Below are positions 24,411 through 34,824 of a stretch of 64,000 nt of DNA, piece after piece. The notes beneath the pieces were generated by a model. That model was not told where the DNA came from. It searched no databases and saw nothing but the letters and a program-made list of their open reading frames with translations. The first letter of the stretch is position 1; every line of letters starts with the position of its first letter. The stretch is from Bacteroidota bacterium (GTDB lineage Bacteria; Bacteroidota; Bacteroidia; Chitinophagales; Chitinophagaceae), in the NCBI GenBank assembly GCA_016715505.1, contig JADJZY010000009.1, positions 1 to 64,000 of the forward strand. The letters are read 5' to 3'. A program made the position numbers and the translations under genes.

Positions 24411-25697
24411 CTATCTTCTTTTTGGCGTTTTATTTGACAAGGCCGGAGCTATATAATTAACGATGCAACGGAAACCAATATAAGCTTTCGCTGTATCAGC
24501 AAATTCGTAATCACGATTTCCCACTTGTAAGAATGTTGCAGGATCTTTCCATGAACCCCCTCTGAGGGTTTTGCGCTTCCACCACGTTGGATCGGTGTCT
24601 TTCGCACGACTTTTGATTTCTGGTGACATATCTGCAACATTACCATATGTATGCACTTCGTAAGGAGACATTGTCCACTCAGCCACATTACCACTCATGT
24701 TGTATAACCCATAATCATTCGGCCAGTAAGCATCAGCACGTACAGTATACAAACCACCATCTGCGCTATAATTACCACGATTTGGCTTGAAGTTGGCTAA
24801 ATAACAACCTTTTTTGTTCACGATGTAAGGACCTCCCCATGGATAAGGCGATTGTGTACGACCACCTCTTGCAGCCCATTCCCATTGTTCTTCACTAGGT
24901 AAGCGGAAATCCCCTTCCAGGTAAAGTTTTTTACTGTCGCGATAAGAACGCCAGTTTTTCGTACGCCAATGACAGAATGCATTTGCCTGATACCAATTCA
25001 CCCCAACAACCGGATAGTTATTGAAGGCAGGATACCAGAAATATTGATGTGTAATTGGCTCATTGTACGAATAAGAGAACATTTTCATCCAAACAGTTGT
25101 ATCCGGATAGGCTCCAATATCATACTTAACCAAATAGTTCATTCTTGATTGACTCTGACCAGGAACAGACTGACGAGACATTTGATCGTAATCAAAAGTT
25201 TCGTAATGGTATTTTAATTTAGCATTGTCAAACTCTTTTTTACCCCAGATACTTTCAGTAGAAGGCACATAATAGGCCGCCATGGCATCCTGAACATCTT
25301 CCGTTGTCCATTTGATTTTCTTTTTCCAGTCAATCACCTGAGTACCATCGTCTAAATCTTTGTAGTCTCCCAAAACAGAGTGAGCCGTTGAATCGCGCAC
25401 CCAGTCTACATATTGGCGATATTCTGCGTTGGTAATCTCCGTGGCATCCATCCAAAAACCGACCATTTGTACGGTTCTGTTTTTTACATCGTTGGCACTG
25501 CGCAAATCCTGATCACTAGCCCCCATGTGCATGACACCGGATGGAACCCAGGTCATTCCAACAGGAGCAGACTGGATACCCGCCACTTTGTGTGTCGTAC
25601 CCACTAACTGACCCTGTGGGCCTCCACCGCCGCCACAACCCCAAGCCGTAACGATCAATCCCAGTGCTAATAATCTCAACGAAATTTGTTTCATCAT
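24411..25697 (-). CDS. gldK: T9SS outer-membrane lipoprotein GldK/PorK
   Basis: GldK forms the T9SS ring with GldN. The product has a lipoprotein signal ending TAWGC, then a formylglycine-generating-enzyme-like (FGE-sulfatase) domain: FWMDATEITNAEYRQYVDW, FPVVGVNWYQANAFCHWR-like text (YPVVGVNWYQANAFCHWRTK), RLPSEEQWEWAARGG, NMSGNVAEWT and LRGGSWKDPA. I start at the ATG at 25697 because the longer reading uses a TTG and overlaps the promoter box. It is first in the gldK-L-M-N operon. The gap of about 105 bases to gldL is larger than the others. Confidence 0.95.
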   Translation of the reverse strand: MMKQISLRLLALGLIVTAWGCGGGGGPQGQLVGTTHKVAGIQSAPVGMTWVPSGVMHMGASDQDLRSANDVKNRTVQMVGFWMDATEITNAEYRQYVDWVRDSTAHSVLGDYKDLDDGTQVIDWKKKIKWTTEDVQDAMAAYYVPSTESIWGKKEFDNAKLKYHYETFDYDQMSRQSVPGQSQSRMNYLVKYDIGAYPDTTVWMKMFSYSYNEPITHQYFWYPAFNNYPVVGVNWYQANAFCHWRTKNWRSYRDSKKLYLEGDFRLPSEEQWEWAARGGRTQSPYPWGGPYIVNKKGCYLANFKPNRGNYSADGGLYTVRADAYWPNDYGLYNMSGNVAEWTMSPYEVHTYGNVADMSPEIKSRAKDTDPTWWKRKTLRGGSWKDPATFLQVGNRDYEFADTAKAYIGFRCIVNYIAPALSNKTPKRR

Positions 25698-25726
25698 AGT
25701 CCGTTTATTGTTTTTATACAAGATGG

Positions 25727-25734
25727 CAAATATA
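25727..25734 (-). promoter_or_regulatory. -7 promoter box of gldKLMN
   Basis: TATATTTG on the minus strand, 29 bases before the gldK ATG at 25697, fits TAnnTTTG. Confidence 0.5.
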
Positions 25735-25928
25735 TTAAAATATTTGTTAACTCAAATACGGCACAATATAGTCACGTATTTTCATTTCTCATATAAATTC
25801 ATCCAAAAATATTTAACCGAAATATCCAACATCTCAGAATCTTATCCATTCACCTGCGAGGAACTTTCTTTCACCTGAAATTTCGGATAGTCAAATAAAA
25901 ATCATTCAGTTGACTCTACAAAATATTC

Positions 25929-27929
25929 TTATAAAATTACCCCCAGTACCTGATTTATGTCGGTTAAAGGCTCCAAACAGGAAAAATCCTTGCAGATATA
26001 AACGAGCGTATCCCCTTGCCTGTTTTTATCTTTGAGTGATGCAATGTTTTCTTCTTCTCCGATTGAAACTACAAACTGAACGTTTGGCTTTTGAACTTTA
26101 TTGTATATTGATTGATAGATTTTTTTTGCATCTGGCCCAATGATCACCACTTCGGTAATGCTTTCCGAAGCATCCAATGCCAAAGCGGCCCATCTCGAAA
26201 AGCCGGCCGGGAACCCCGAAATATAGGCCCGCATAGCATTTAAGCCATTTTCAAAGATGCCTGACCAACAATTTTCCTGAAAAATAAGCGCCAAACTTTG
26301 CATCACTTCAAACAGGACCACATTGGCCGAGGGCAAAGCATTGTCATAAATGTCTTTTTTGCGGATTTGCACTTGTTCATATTCGTGATGAACAAAATCG
26401 AACAGGTGATCATTTTCACTTTTAAAGTGTTGGCACACATACTCCAATACGGCCTTTGCCCGGTGATAATAAAGCGTTTGGGCAGTGGCATTTCCCATAT
26501 CAATCATGGCTTTGGCCAGATAAGCCAAATCATCCAGATACGCCGGCAATTTCATTTGACCTTTTCGGCCTGAATGTAAATACAGATACTCCGGATGGGC
26601 AAATTGTTTTTCCAGTGTATTCATCGCTTCTTCGGCCCATTCCAACAAATCAGCATCCTCGAGTATAAGAGCCATTTCCACCAGGGCACTGATCATGAGC
26701 GCGTTCCATGCTAAAATAATTTTGTCGTCCGTGAGGGGTTCAGGGCGTTTTCTTCTTTCTGCTAAAAGGATTGTACGCCATTCTTCTCCTTTTTCTAAAT
26801 ATGTTTTCTCTGATTTTTTTAAACTTTCTGTTGTGAGAAAAAGGATATTGGTATGCTCCCAATTTCCTCCTTCTTCCACATTGTATACTTTCGCAAAAGT
26901 TTCGAAATCATCTTTTACTAAATTCTTTAATTCCTTGGCTTCCCAGGTATAGTATTTGCCTTCTTGTCCTTCGGTATCTGCATCTCTGGCGGCATAAAAA
27001 CCATAACTGGCATCGTACATCTCCTCTTTAAGCCACTTGAGTGATTAACGCACTACTGCCAAATGGAAAGGATTGGCTTCAAGTTGATACATCCGCGCAT
27101 AAAGAGGTAATAACAAGGCATTGTCGTATAACATCTTTTCGAAGTGGGGCGCTATCCAAAACTTATCCGTGCTGTATCGCGCAAAACCGCCACATAAATG
27201 ATCATAAATCCCCCCCATCCACATTTTATCTAAACTTAATCGGACATGATTAAGTGCCGATTCATGGGGTTTGAACAGATGATATTTGAGTAAAAAATTT
27301 AATTGAAAGGTTGAAGGAAATTTAGGCGCAGCACCAAATCCTCCCCATTCAGTATCCGCATTGGAAAGTAATTTTTCAAGAATTTTTTCGGCATCAAAAT
27401 CGACAATCTTTTCCAGTTTCTGTGCCGGATTGGACAAATTCTGTAAATGTTGAATCAGTTGATCTGCTTGTTTTAATACTTCATTTTTGTTTTGCTGATA
27501 ATACTGAGACACATTCACCAATACTTCCTTCCAGGCAGCCCGATGATGCGCCCTTCGCGGTGGAAAATAAGTCCCTCCGTAAAAAGGCCTTTTGTCCGGC
27601 ATTACAAACACATTTAAAGGCCAACCGCCACTTCCGGTCATGGCCTGCACGGCATCCATATACATGTGATCTACATCCGGATATTCCTCACGATCAATTT
27701 TGATATTCACATAAAGGGCATTCATTAAATCAGCCGTTTCGGAATCTTCAAAACTTTCATGGGCCATCACATGACACCAATGACAGGAGGAATAACCAAT
27801 ACTCACCAAAACAGGAACATTCCTGCGGGCCGCTTCCTGAAAGGCTTCCTCACCTCATGGATACCAATGCACGGGATTATCGGCATGCTGTAATAAGTAG
27901 GGCGAATTTTCCTGACCCAATCTGTTCAT
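25929..27929 (-). pseudogene. DUF255/thioredoxin-domain protein (YyaL/SSP411 family) with two in-frame stops
   Basis: From ATG 27929 a single frame of 667 codons matches the COG1331 family: NSPYLLQHADNPVHWYP near the start, a thioredoxin-like SSCHWCHVMAHESFED motif, GGWPLNVFVMPD, FGAAPKFPSTFQLNFL, then an alpha/alpha-barrel with ARDADTEGQEGKYYTWE. The frame is not shifted, but codon 25 is TGA where relatives have Trp (WYPWGEEAF), and codon 295 is TAA. Both are consistent with single transitions (TGG to TGA, CAA to TAA). This differs from the indels seen elsewhere and may be real inactivation, though base-call error is possible. Confidence 0.8.
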
Positions 27930-27946
27930 AATAAAAATAATTTTAT

Positions 27947-28612
27947 TTATCGTTTACCAAAACCATACAGCAGGTAAAAATGAAACCCGAAGGCCGTGTT
28001 CTGATCTGCCCGACCAAATCCGGCTAAATATCCGGGTGGCAATTCCTTGAAGCTAGCCGGATTCAAAAATGTTTTTGCCCGAACATTCCAACCGGCAAAA
28101 ATATTTTTCATGATTTCCATTCTTAAACCACCGGTGAGTTCCAACCAATGCGCCGTGAACTTTTCGGCAGGAAGGATTCCTTCCGTATTGCCCCAGATTG
28201 GATCCGTGATAAAATAAGTGGCGCTTTGACGTTTGACCGCCGAAATACCATATCGCAATCCAACAAAAGCATTGTCCTTATCACCTTTAAACTCCCGGTT
28301 AAAAAAATTCTTATCTAAGCCCAAACGGATAAACTGATTACTACTCTTATAACGAAGGTTCTCATTTTCCACCCGGGCATCTCCAAATCCAAATTCAGCA
28401 ACCAAATTAATATCCGGCTTCCAGGCTATATCCAATTGGAATTCAGTTCGGTTATTTTCATCTGACAAAAAAGATCCCAACACAGATGCCAAATCCACCC
28501 CGATTCTCACATAACGCCACTTCTTAAAAGTACTGTCTTTCTGCGCATTCAATTGCATCGAACCGCAAAGCAAAAGCAAAAAAAAGAGAGTCAAACTTCG
28601 CGCCGTCATCAT
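27947..28612 (-). CDS. DUF6048 outer-membrane-like protein
   Basis: The 221-residue product has a signal peptide (ending LNAQ) and alternating strands such as FQLDIAWKPDINLVAEFGFG, NAFVGLRYGISAVKR and the terminal AFGFHFYLLYGFGK, consistent with a small outer-membrane barrel. It matches the DUF6048 family of Bacteroidota, whose role is unknown. Its ATG overlaps the stop of the DUF6452 gene by four bases, a pairing often seen in this phylum. Confidence 0.8.
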   Translation of the reverse strand: MMTARSLTLFFLLLLCGSMQLNAQKDSTFKKWRYVRIGVDLASVLGSFLSDENNRTEFQLDIAWKPDINLVAEFGFGDARVENENLRYKSSNQFIRLGLDKNFFNREFKGDKDNAFVGLRYGISAVKRQSATYFITDPIWGNTEGILPAEKFTAHWLELTGGLRMEIMKNIFAGWNVRAKTFLNPASFKELPPGYLAGFGRADQNTAFGFHFYLLYGFGKR

Positions 28613-29118
28613 GGTTTCAGAATGATTTTAAGATGCTCTGTATTCAAATCCGTATTCACTTCTGAAGTTGCAATAGCAATACTGTCTATGACTTGTTGCG
28701 AATAAATTACTTGATTGATTTTGTAAAATGTTTGAAAGCCACAAGCTGCAGAAATAAATTTTAATTCACGCTGATAAAAAAGGGAGATTGTATCGATTTT
28801 ACCAGGAATGATATTGCTGGAGTCGGCAACAAAATAGAAGGTAACACTATCTGATTTTTGCGAAAGCGGGAAAGCCAAATTTGCTGATTTCTTCAACACT
28901 TGAATATAAAGCGTATCACCACCGAACAAGATAAATGCATTTTCCTGCAAGCTATCACGGAGTGTATTTGAGGTATCTGCTCGATAAAAGCCTCCACGCA
29001 TATTAATCAAAGTTGGTGTGAGGCAAATATTATCGCGGGTACAGCCATAAAATCCGGCTAAACCGAGCAGGAACATGGCGCGAAAAAAAAACAAATATGA
29101 TGGAGTGGCTTTCATCAA
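28609..29118 (-). CDS. DUF6452 lipoprotein
   Basis: The 169-residue protein starts with a lipoprotein-type signal (LLGLAGFYGC, cysteine at residue 26) and ends with the DUF6452 signature around ISAACGFQTFYKINQV. The function is unknown. It overlaps korB upstream by four bases and the DUF6048 gene downstream by four bases, so all three are translationally coupled. Confidence 0.8.
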   Translation of the reverse strand: MMKATPSYLFFFRAMFLLGLAGFYGCTRDNICLTPTLINMRGGFYRADTSNTLRDSLQENAFILFGGDTLYIQVLKKSANLAFPLSQKSDSVTFYFVADSSNIIPGKIDTISLFYQRELKFISAACGFQTFYKINQVIYSQQVIDSIAIATSEVNTDLNTEHLKIILKP

Positions 29119-30122
29119 AGCACGGTCCAGGTTTCTTTTCCGGCTAATAATGCGTCTAAATCACCCCGACCTTTAACGGCAAGGGTTTCTTCCATTTGAA
29201 GATGCATGGTCGTTTCATAACAAGCTCTTTCGATGGCGTAAAATACCCCAAATGGTCGCGGAAAAGCATTATGTTGTGTTTGATCATCAAACAGTCGAAC
29301 CAATGTTTGTGCCTTGTAAATATCTTTTTCGTCATGAATCCATAAATCATCCAACGAAAAATCCTGCCCAATTTCTACAATTTTTGGCTGAAGCCCATCC
29401 AATCGAATGCCCCACTGGGATGTTGCCCCAAAAACAAGGGGCTTACCATGTTCAACGTAAAGTGTATGTTGTGGTTTGCTGCTTTTTTCGGTAAAAATTT
29501 CAAAGGCCCCATCGTTGAAAATATTACAATTCTGGTAGATTTCGAGCAAAGCACTTCCCTGATGGGCATGACTGCGTCGAATCATTTCCTGCAAATGTTT
29601 GGTATCACGATCCATACTCCTGGCTACAAATGTGGCATCCGCTCCTATGGCTAAAGCTGCAGGATTAAAAGGATGATCCAAACTTCCGTATGGCGTGGAT
29701 TTAGTGATTTTATGTTCTTCACTGGTGGGAGAATATTGTCCTTTCGTGAGCCCGTAAATCTGATTATTGAAGAGCAGTATTTGTACGTTAAAATTGCGGC
29801 GCAGTAGATGAATCAGGTGATTTCCACCAATACTCAAAGCATCTCCATCACCGGTTACAATCCAGACACTTAATTCCGGACGTGCGGCTTTTAGTCCGCT
29901 GGCAACGGCTGTCGCACGCCCATGTATGGAATGCATGCCAAATGTGTTCATGTAATAAGGAAATCGCGATGAGCAACCAATTCCTGAAATGATGACAATA
30001 TTTTCACGGGGGATACCCAATTCCGGCATCACCGTTTGCACTTGTTTTAAAATACTGTAATCGCCACATCCCGGGCACCATCTGACTTCCTGATCGGTCG
30101 TTAAATCTTTAGCTGTGAGCAT
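29115..30122 (-). CDS. korB: 2-oxoacid:ferredoxin oxidoreductase, beta subunit
   Basis: The 335-residue protein binds thiamine diphosphate and an iron-sulphur cluster and oxidatively decarboxylates a 2-oxoacid (2-oxoglutarate or pyruvate class), reducing ferredoxin. Seen are WCPGCGDYSIL with Cys16 and Cys19, SGIGCSSRFPYYMNTFG with a third cysteine, HGRATAVASGLK, the TPP motif VTGDGDALSIGGNHLIHLLR and LLFNNQIYGLTKGQYSPTS. The alpha subunit gene korA, normally just upstream, is not here; the upstream gene is a divergent carboxyltransferase. A TATCTTTG promoter box lies 41 bases upstream. Confidence 0.93.
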   Translation of the reverse strand: MLTAKDLTTDQEVRWCPGCGDYSILKQVQTVMPELGIPRENIVIISGIGCSSRFPYYMNTFGMHSIHGRATAVASGLKAARPELSVWIVTGDGDALSIGGNHLIHLLRRNFNVQILLFNNQIYGLTKGQYSPTSEEHKITKSTPYGSLDHPFNPAALAIGADATFVARSMDRDTKHLQEMIRRSHAHQGSALLEIYQNCNIFNDGAFEIFTEKSSKPQHTLYVEHGKPLVFGATSQWGIRLDGLQPKIVEIGQDFSLDDLWIHDEKDIYKAQTLVRLFDDQTQHNAFPRPFGVFYAIERACYETTMHLQMEETLAVKGRGDLDALLAGKETWTVL

Positions 30123-30163
30123 GTATTAAAAATTAGCCGGATTAAATCCGAATTTGAACGGCG

Positions 30164-30171
30164 CAAAGATA
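30164..30171 (-). promoter_or_regulatory. -7 promoter box of korB operon
   Basis: TATCTTTG on the minus strand fits TAnnTTTG and lies 41 bases before the korB ATG. Confidence 0.5.
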
Positions 30172-30237
30172 GTGGTTTCTGACCTGCTTTGTAAAAATCG
30201 ATGCGTGCAAATCGTGGGATGGTTTTATTTTTACCGG

Positions 30238-31776
30238 ATGAATAAGAAGGAAGTCCTGAAGCAACAGATAGAAATAGCCCTGAAAGGTGGTGGAGAGCAT
30301 CGAATAGCCGCTCAACATAAAAAAGGAAAACTAACTGCCCGCGAACGTCTGCAAATTTTATTGGATGAAGACAGTTTTGAGGAAATTGGGATGTTGGTGA
30401 AACACCGGAGCACCGATTTTGGCATGGAAAAAGAACAATATCCCGGCGATGGAGTTGTTACAGGATATGGAACGATACATGGGCGTTTGGTTTATGTGTT
30501 TTCGCAGGACTTTACCGTATTTGGCGGCAGCTTGAGCGAGACCCATGCAGAAAAAATTTGTAAAATCATGGATCTGGCCATCGAAAATGGAGCTCCTGTC
30601 ATTGGTTTAAATGACAGTGGTGGCGCCCGGATTCAGGAAGGAGTGGTAAGTCTGGGTGGATATGCTGATATTTTTTACCGAAATACCCGTGCTTCCGGCG
30701 TCATTCCTCAATTATCTGCCATTATGGGGCCATGTGCAGGTGGTGCGGTTTATAGTCCTGCTATCACCGACTTTATTTTGATGGTTGAACAAAGCAGTTA
30801 TATGTTCGTAACGGGCCCGAATGTGGTAAAGACGGTCACCCACGAAGAAGTGAGCAGCGAGGAGTTAGGTGGAGCCGAAACGCCTGCAAGCAAAAGCGGG
30901 GTAACCCATTTTGCCTGTGCCAATGAAATCGAGTGTATTCAACGCATCAAAGACTTATTAGGTTATATGCCTCAAAATTGTGAAGAAGATGCGCCCGTGT
31001 ATCCTTATGAAATAGGCGATGAAAGTCGGGAGAAGCTGGAACACTTGATTCCGGAAAACCCCAATCAACCTTATGACATGAAAGATGTTATTTCGGAATT
31101 GGCAGACCCCGGAAGTTTCCTGGAGGTTCATGCAGATTATGCCGAAAACATCATTGTCGGATTCGCACGCATGGCCGGAAGAAGTATAGGCATTGTAGCC
31201 AATCAACCCGCTGCATTGGCCGGGGTATTGGATAATAATTCCAGCAAAAAGGGCGCTCGATTTGTACGTTTCTGTGATGCGTTTAATATTCCATTATTGA
31301 CTTTAGTGGACGTACCCGGATTCTTGCCTGGAACGGATCAGGAATGGAATGGAATTATTACAAACGGGGCCAAACTTTTGTATGCATTTAGTGAGGCAAC
31401 CGTTCCGAAAATTACATTGATTACTCGTAAAGCCTATGGTGGAGCCTATGATGTGATGAATTCTAAACATATCGGCGCTGATTTGAACTTTGCATTCCCG
31501 AATGCAGAAATTGCTGTAATGGGTGCCAAGGGTGCCGCCGAAATTATTTTCAAGAAAGAAATTGATGCAGCCGATGATAAGCAAGCTAAATTGGATGAAA
31601 AAGTAGCCGAGTACGCAGAGAAATTTGCAAATCCCTATGGCGCTGCAGCCAGAGGGTTTATTGATGAAATAATCATGCCACAAGACGCGCGAAAAAAAAT
31701 CATTCGTGGTTTTCAAATGCTGAAAAACAAGGTTTGTAATATGCCTCGAAAAAAGCATGGTAATATCCCGCTATAA
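30238..31776 (+). CDS. Acyl-CoA carboxylase carboxyltransferase subunit (propionyl-CoA type)
   Basis: The 512-residue protein is a complete carboxyltransferase subunit of a biotin-dependent acyl-CoA carboxylase, most like propionyl-CoA carboxylase beta or the methylmalonyl-CoA decarboxylase alpha chain. It carries both oxyanion-hole regions: LNDSGGARIQEGV with IMGPCAGGAVYSPAITDF, and LVDVPGFLPGTDQE with LITRKAYGGAYDVM. It moves carboxyl groups between biotin and acyl-CoA. The start is the ATG at 30238; the longer reading has unrelated sequence in front. No biotin carboxylase or carrier gene is adjacent, but MeaB at 35 kb belongs to the same propionate route. Confidence 0.93.
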   Translation: MNKKEVLKQQIEIALKGGGEHRIAAQHKKGKLTARERLQILLDEDSFEEIGMLVKHRSTDFGMEKEQYPGDGVVTGYGTIHGRLVYVFSQDFTVFGGSLSETHAEKICKIMDLAIENGAPVIGLNDSGGARIQEGVVSLGGYADIFYRNTRASGVIPQLSAIMGPCAGGAVYSPAITDFILMVEQSSYMFVTGPNVVKTVTHEEVSSEELGGAETPASKSGVTHFACANEIECIQRIKDLLGYMPQNCEEDAPVYPYEIGDESREKLEHLIPENPNQPYDMKDVISELADPGSFLEVHADYAENIIVGFARMAGRSIGIVANQPAALAGVLDNNSSKKGARFVRFCDAFNIPLLTLVDVPGFLPGTDQEWNGIITNGAKLLYAFSEATVPKITLITRKAYGGAYDVMNSKHIGADLNFAFPNAEIAVMGAKGAAEIIFKKEIDAADDKQAKLDEKVAEYAEKFANPYGAAARGFIDEIIMPQDARKKIIRGFQMLKNKVCNMPRKKHGNIPL

Positions 31777-31871
31777 ACTTGAATTTTTGATAGGACCGAA
31801 ATCAGGTGCACATTGTGTGACTAAGGTAAATTTCGTATGTACAGGGCCGAAAAGCCCATATGATGGAAATC

Positions 31872-32853
31872 CTATTTCAAGCGTTTAAACTCAAACTTAG
31901 GACTTCCTTTAACACCCGTGCTACTATAAAAATCCAGGAATTTTAATTTATAAATCGACTGGGTCTTGGTTTTCACGATAAAACTATATTTGGGTACCAC
32001 TGTGAACACATTTTTATCGATATCATAAGTTTTCCAATTAAAACCAATCACATCGCGGTCAGCAGAAAAATTGAGTCCGTTTGTAAATGCCAAATCAATG
32101 GCGTTATAATCGTTTAGAGAATCCTTATAAGCTGTTGTTGACAAGGGATTAAGCAGTATACCATTGACGACATATGGCAGTGGCGGATTTTGATCATAAA
32201 AGACATAACTATACAAAGTGGCTTGCAAATCCCAATCACGATGATCATCCGGCTCTACCCCTTCTACCGTTTTCAATAAGTCGAAAGAAAAATAAGTGTA
32301 ATTATTATTCTCTTTTTTAACAATGGTAATAGGTTGTCCTTGCACCGCATTGATGTCTCCAGCTTCTATCATATACTGAAAGGCATCCACATAGGTGATT
32401 TTAATTTTACGCAATTTGTTGTTGGTTCCATTTAATCGCACGATATAAACTTGCTCATTAGACAGCCAATCGCCAAAAGCGGTCGAATCAATGCCTCCAT
32501 GTTGTTCATCATATCGCCATCTTTTGCTGCACTTGAAGTATCAGCAGCCGTAACATTAGCAAATTGAGTTTTCCAGTAGGAATGGCTGCCATCCCCTGCC
32601 CTCCATTTAAATAAATGGCATGCTTATCTGAGGCCGATTCGAATGCAAGATCCCATTGATCACTTCGACTGACATAAACAATTTTTTGATCATCCAGAGA
32701 GATATAATATTGGTACTCATATTTTTCACCCATATCCACCTGCATCACGGAACCATCCCCTTTCGGAGGTAGTGTAATAGGTTTCTCCTTCTGTTCGCAT
32801 GACATGAAGCCAAGCACGCATAAAACAAAGAGGATTCGATAGTGAATAAACAT
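31872..32853 (-). CDS. HmuY-like lipoprotein, frameshifted
   Basis: Joined frames give a lipoprotein of about 327 residues. It starts MFIHYRILFVLCVLGFMSCE, with the lipobox cysteine at residue 19, and carries the HmuY-type region YISLDDQKIVYVSRSDQWDL followed by FESASDKHAIYLNG; HmuY proteins bind haem at the cell surface. The frame changes at about 32565, where an AAAA run seems to lack one A, and again near 32515 before YDEQHGGIDSTAFGDWLSNE. The rest (LRKIKITYVDAF to FEFKRLK) is intact. Haem binding is a family inference; ligand histidines are not obvious here. Confidence 0.7.
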
Positions 32854-32985
32854 ATTTCTGCAAATCTCATGTATTTCCTTCAATATTTGAAAATCCATCG
32901 CTTTCCAATAAGCTGTTTTTTGTCATATGATTGTCATTTTTGCTTATTCTTAGGAATGACCTATATTCCGAAAAAATAAATCAAC

Positions 32986-33267
32986 ATGTCCGCATTAACA
33001 CAAGACTATCTGGAACAACATGAAAATGTGCTGGATGAACATCATTATCATCAATTAGGTCGTCAACTCTTTGCCCTGGCATTATCAGAAAGCCGAAGAA
33101 TCATTGGCGACGGAGAAGCAGAAAAACTAAACCTGCAAATGGATGTTGAGGTAAGTCCTTATGCACCCAAAGATTGTATCAAAATCTGTATACGTATGGG
33201 CGATGGACACTGGTGGTGTATGAATCAGGAAAGTGGTGAGCTGGAGATGCGGGAGACTGAGGGATAG
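32986..33267 (+). CDS. Small acidic protein of unknown function
   Basis: The 93-residue protein has no signal peptide or membrane helix. It is histidine-rich near the start (EHHYHQLG) and ends in a Trp/Cys cluster (CIKICIRMGDGHWWCMNQES). Codon use looks normal. I do not recognise a family. It converges with porX, whose stop is four bases away. Confidence 0.55.
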   Translation: MSALTQDYLEQHENVLDEHHYHQLGRQLFALALSESRRIIGDGEAEKLNLQMDVEVSPYAPKDCIKICIRMGDGHWWCMNQESGELEMRETEG

Positions 33268-33271
33268 GTCA

Positions 33272-34824
33272 TTATTTGCTTTCCATCGTTACCAATGGCA
33301 CAAGCATTTCTTCCAATGACACACCTCCATGTTGAAATGTATTTTTGAAGTAATTGCTGTAATAATTGTAGTTATTCGGATAACATAAGTAGCCGTCATA
33401 TTTCGCAAAAATGAAGGTGGAATTAAAATTGGGTTTCGGCAAACCAATTTCGTGCGGATCACGAAAAGCAAGAACCTCTTTATTTTCGTACTGCATGTTT
33501 TTGCCATGTTTGTATCGAATATTGGTTGTGGTTTGTTTGTCGCCAATGACTTTACTGGCCGATTTCACCTGTACACTTCCATGATCGGTGGCAATGACAA
33601 TCCGAATATTTTTATCCGCAATTTTTTGATGGCCTGATGTAAGGGCGAATGCTCAAACCAACTTTGTGTGATGGAGCGATATGAAATTTCATCATTGGCC
33701 AATTCCTTCAGCACCTCCATTTCGGTACGCGCATGAGAAAGCATATCCACGAAATTATACACGATAATATTGAGGTCATTGTGCAACATATTTTGAATAT
33801 TGTTGACCAATTGATCGCCGCTATCGTGATTGGTTATTTTGGTATAGGATGTTTTTAGATTCTGTAAATTATTGCGTTTGAGTTGGTCCTTAAAGAAAAA
33901 CTCTTCATATAAATTTTTACCGCCTTCTTCATCATCGTTCTTCCATTCTACCGGAAACTTCTTTTCAATTTCCATGGGCAACATGCCGGCAAAAATGGCA
34001 TTTCTGCTATACTGCGTGGTTGTTGGCAGGGTCGCCATCGTAATTCGTTCATCAACCAATTTAAAGCTTTCAGCAAACAAAGGTTGAATGACCTTCCATT
34101 GGTCATAACGTAAATTATCAATGAGCAGAAAGAAGGTTGGCTTTCCTTTTTCCAGGGATGGAAATACATATTCTTTCATGAGGTTGTGACTCATAATGGG
34201 AACTTCATTATTTTTTCCTTGTATCCACTTGCTGTAATTTTTTTCAACGAACTTACAAAAGGCATTATTCGCTTCTTCTTTTTGTGAAGCATGTATTTCC
34301 TGCATTTCCTTGCTATCGGCCTTCTCCATTTCAAGTTCCCAAAAAACTATTTTTTTATACAATTCACACCATTCCGCATAATCAGGATTGGAGTTTAAAG
34401 TCAAAAACAATTTGCGAAACTCCTGTTGATAATTCTGCGTTGTTTTTTCACTGATCAGCGATTTTTGATCGACAATTTTTTTCAGTGTATGCAAAATCTG
34501 ATTGGGATTCACCGGCTTGATGAGATAGTCTGTAATTTGAGAGCCTATCGCATCTTCCATCAAATTTTCGGCTTCGTTTTTGGTCACCATCACCACAGGA
34601 ATGGTGGTATTATATTCTCTGATTTGAGACAATGTTTCCAATCCGGTCATCCCGGGCATACTTTCATCCAATAAAATGATATCAGTATGGTTGTTCTTAA
34701 GATGTTCCAACCCATCATAACCGTTAGAAGCGCTTTCGACTTCATAACCTTTATTTTGAAGAAACATAATTTGAGATTTCAGTGAATCCATTTCATCGTC
34801 GATCCAGAGAATTTTTGTTGGCAT
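33272..34824 (-). CDS. porX: T9SS response regulator PorX (receiver + PglZ domain), frameshifted
   Basis: PorX controls type IX secretion in Porphyromonas and relatives, acting with PorY and sigma factor SigP. The N-terminal receiver domain runs from MPTKILWIDDEMD, with the phospho-acceptor Asp53 in ILLDESMPG and the conserved Lys in DYLIKPVNP. The C-terminal PglZ domain is an alkaline-phosphatase-superfamily phosphodiesterase: LIDNLRYDQW, TTTQYSRNAIF, NFVDMLSHARTE. At about 33625 an A-run lacks one A; the last 98 codons are in the next frame and include ATDHGSVQVKSA and the final EEMLVPLVTM. Joined length is about 517, as in PorX. Start is ATG 34824, not the upstream TTG. Confidence 0.93.

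Noticed and set aside
27045..27857. TGA decoded as tryptophan (alternative genetic code)
   Set aside because: Many intact genes in the window end in TGA (for example at 15579-15581), so the standard code applies.
33272..34824. PglZ domain as part of a BREX or Pgl phage-defence system
   Set aside because: The PglZ domain is fused to a receiver domain with Asp53, which is PorX. No BrxC, PglX, BrxL or other BREX gene is present.
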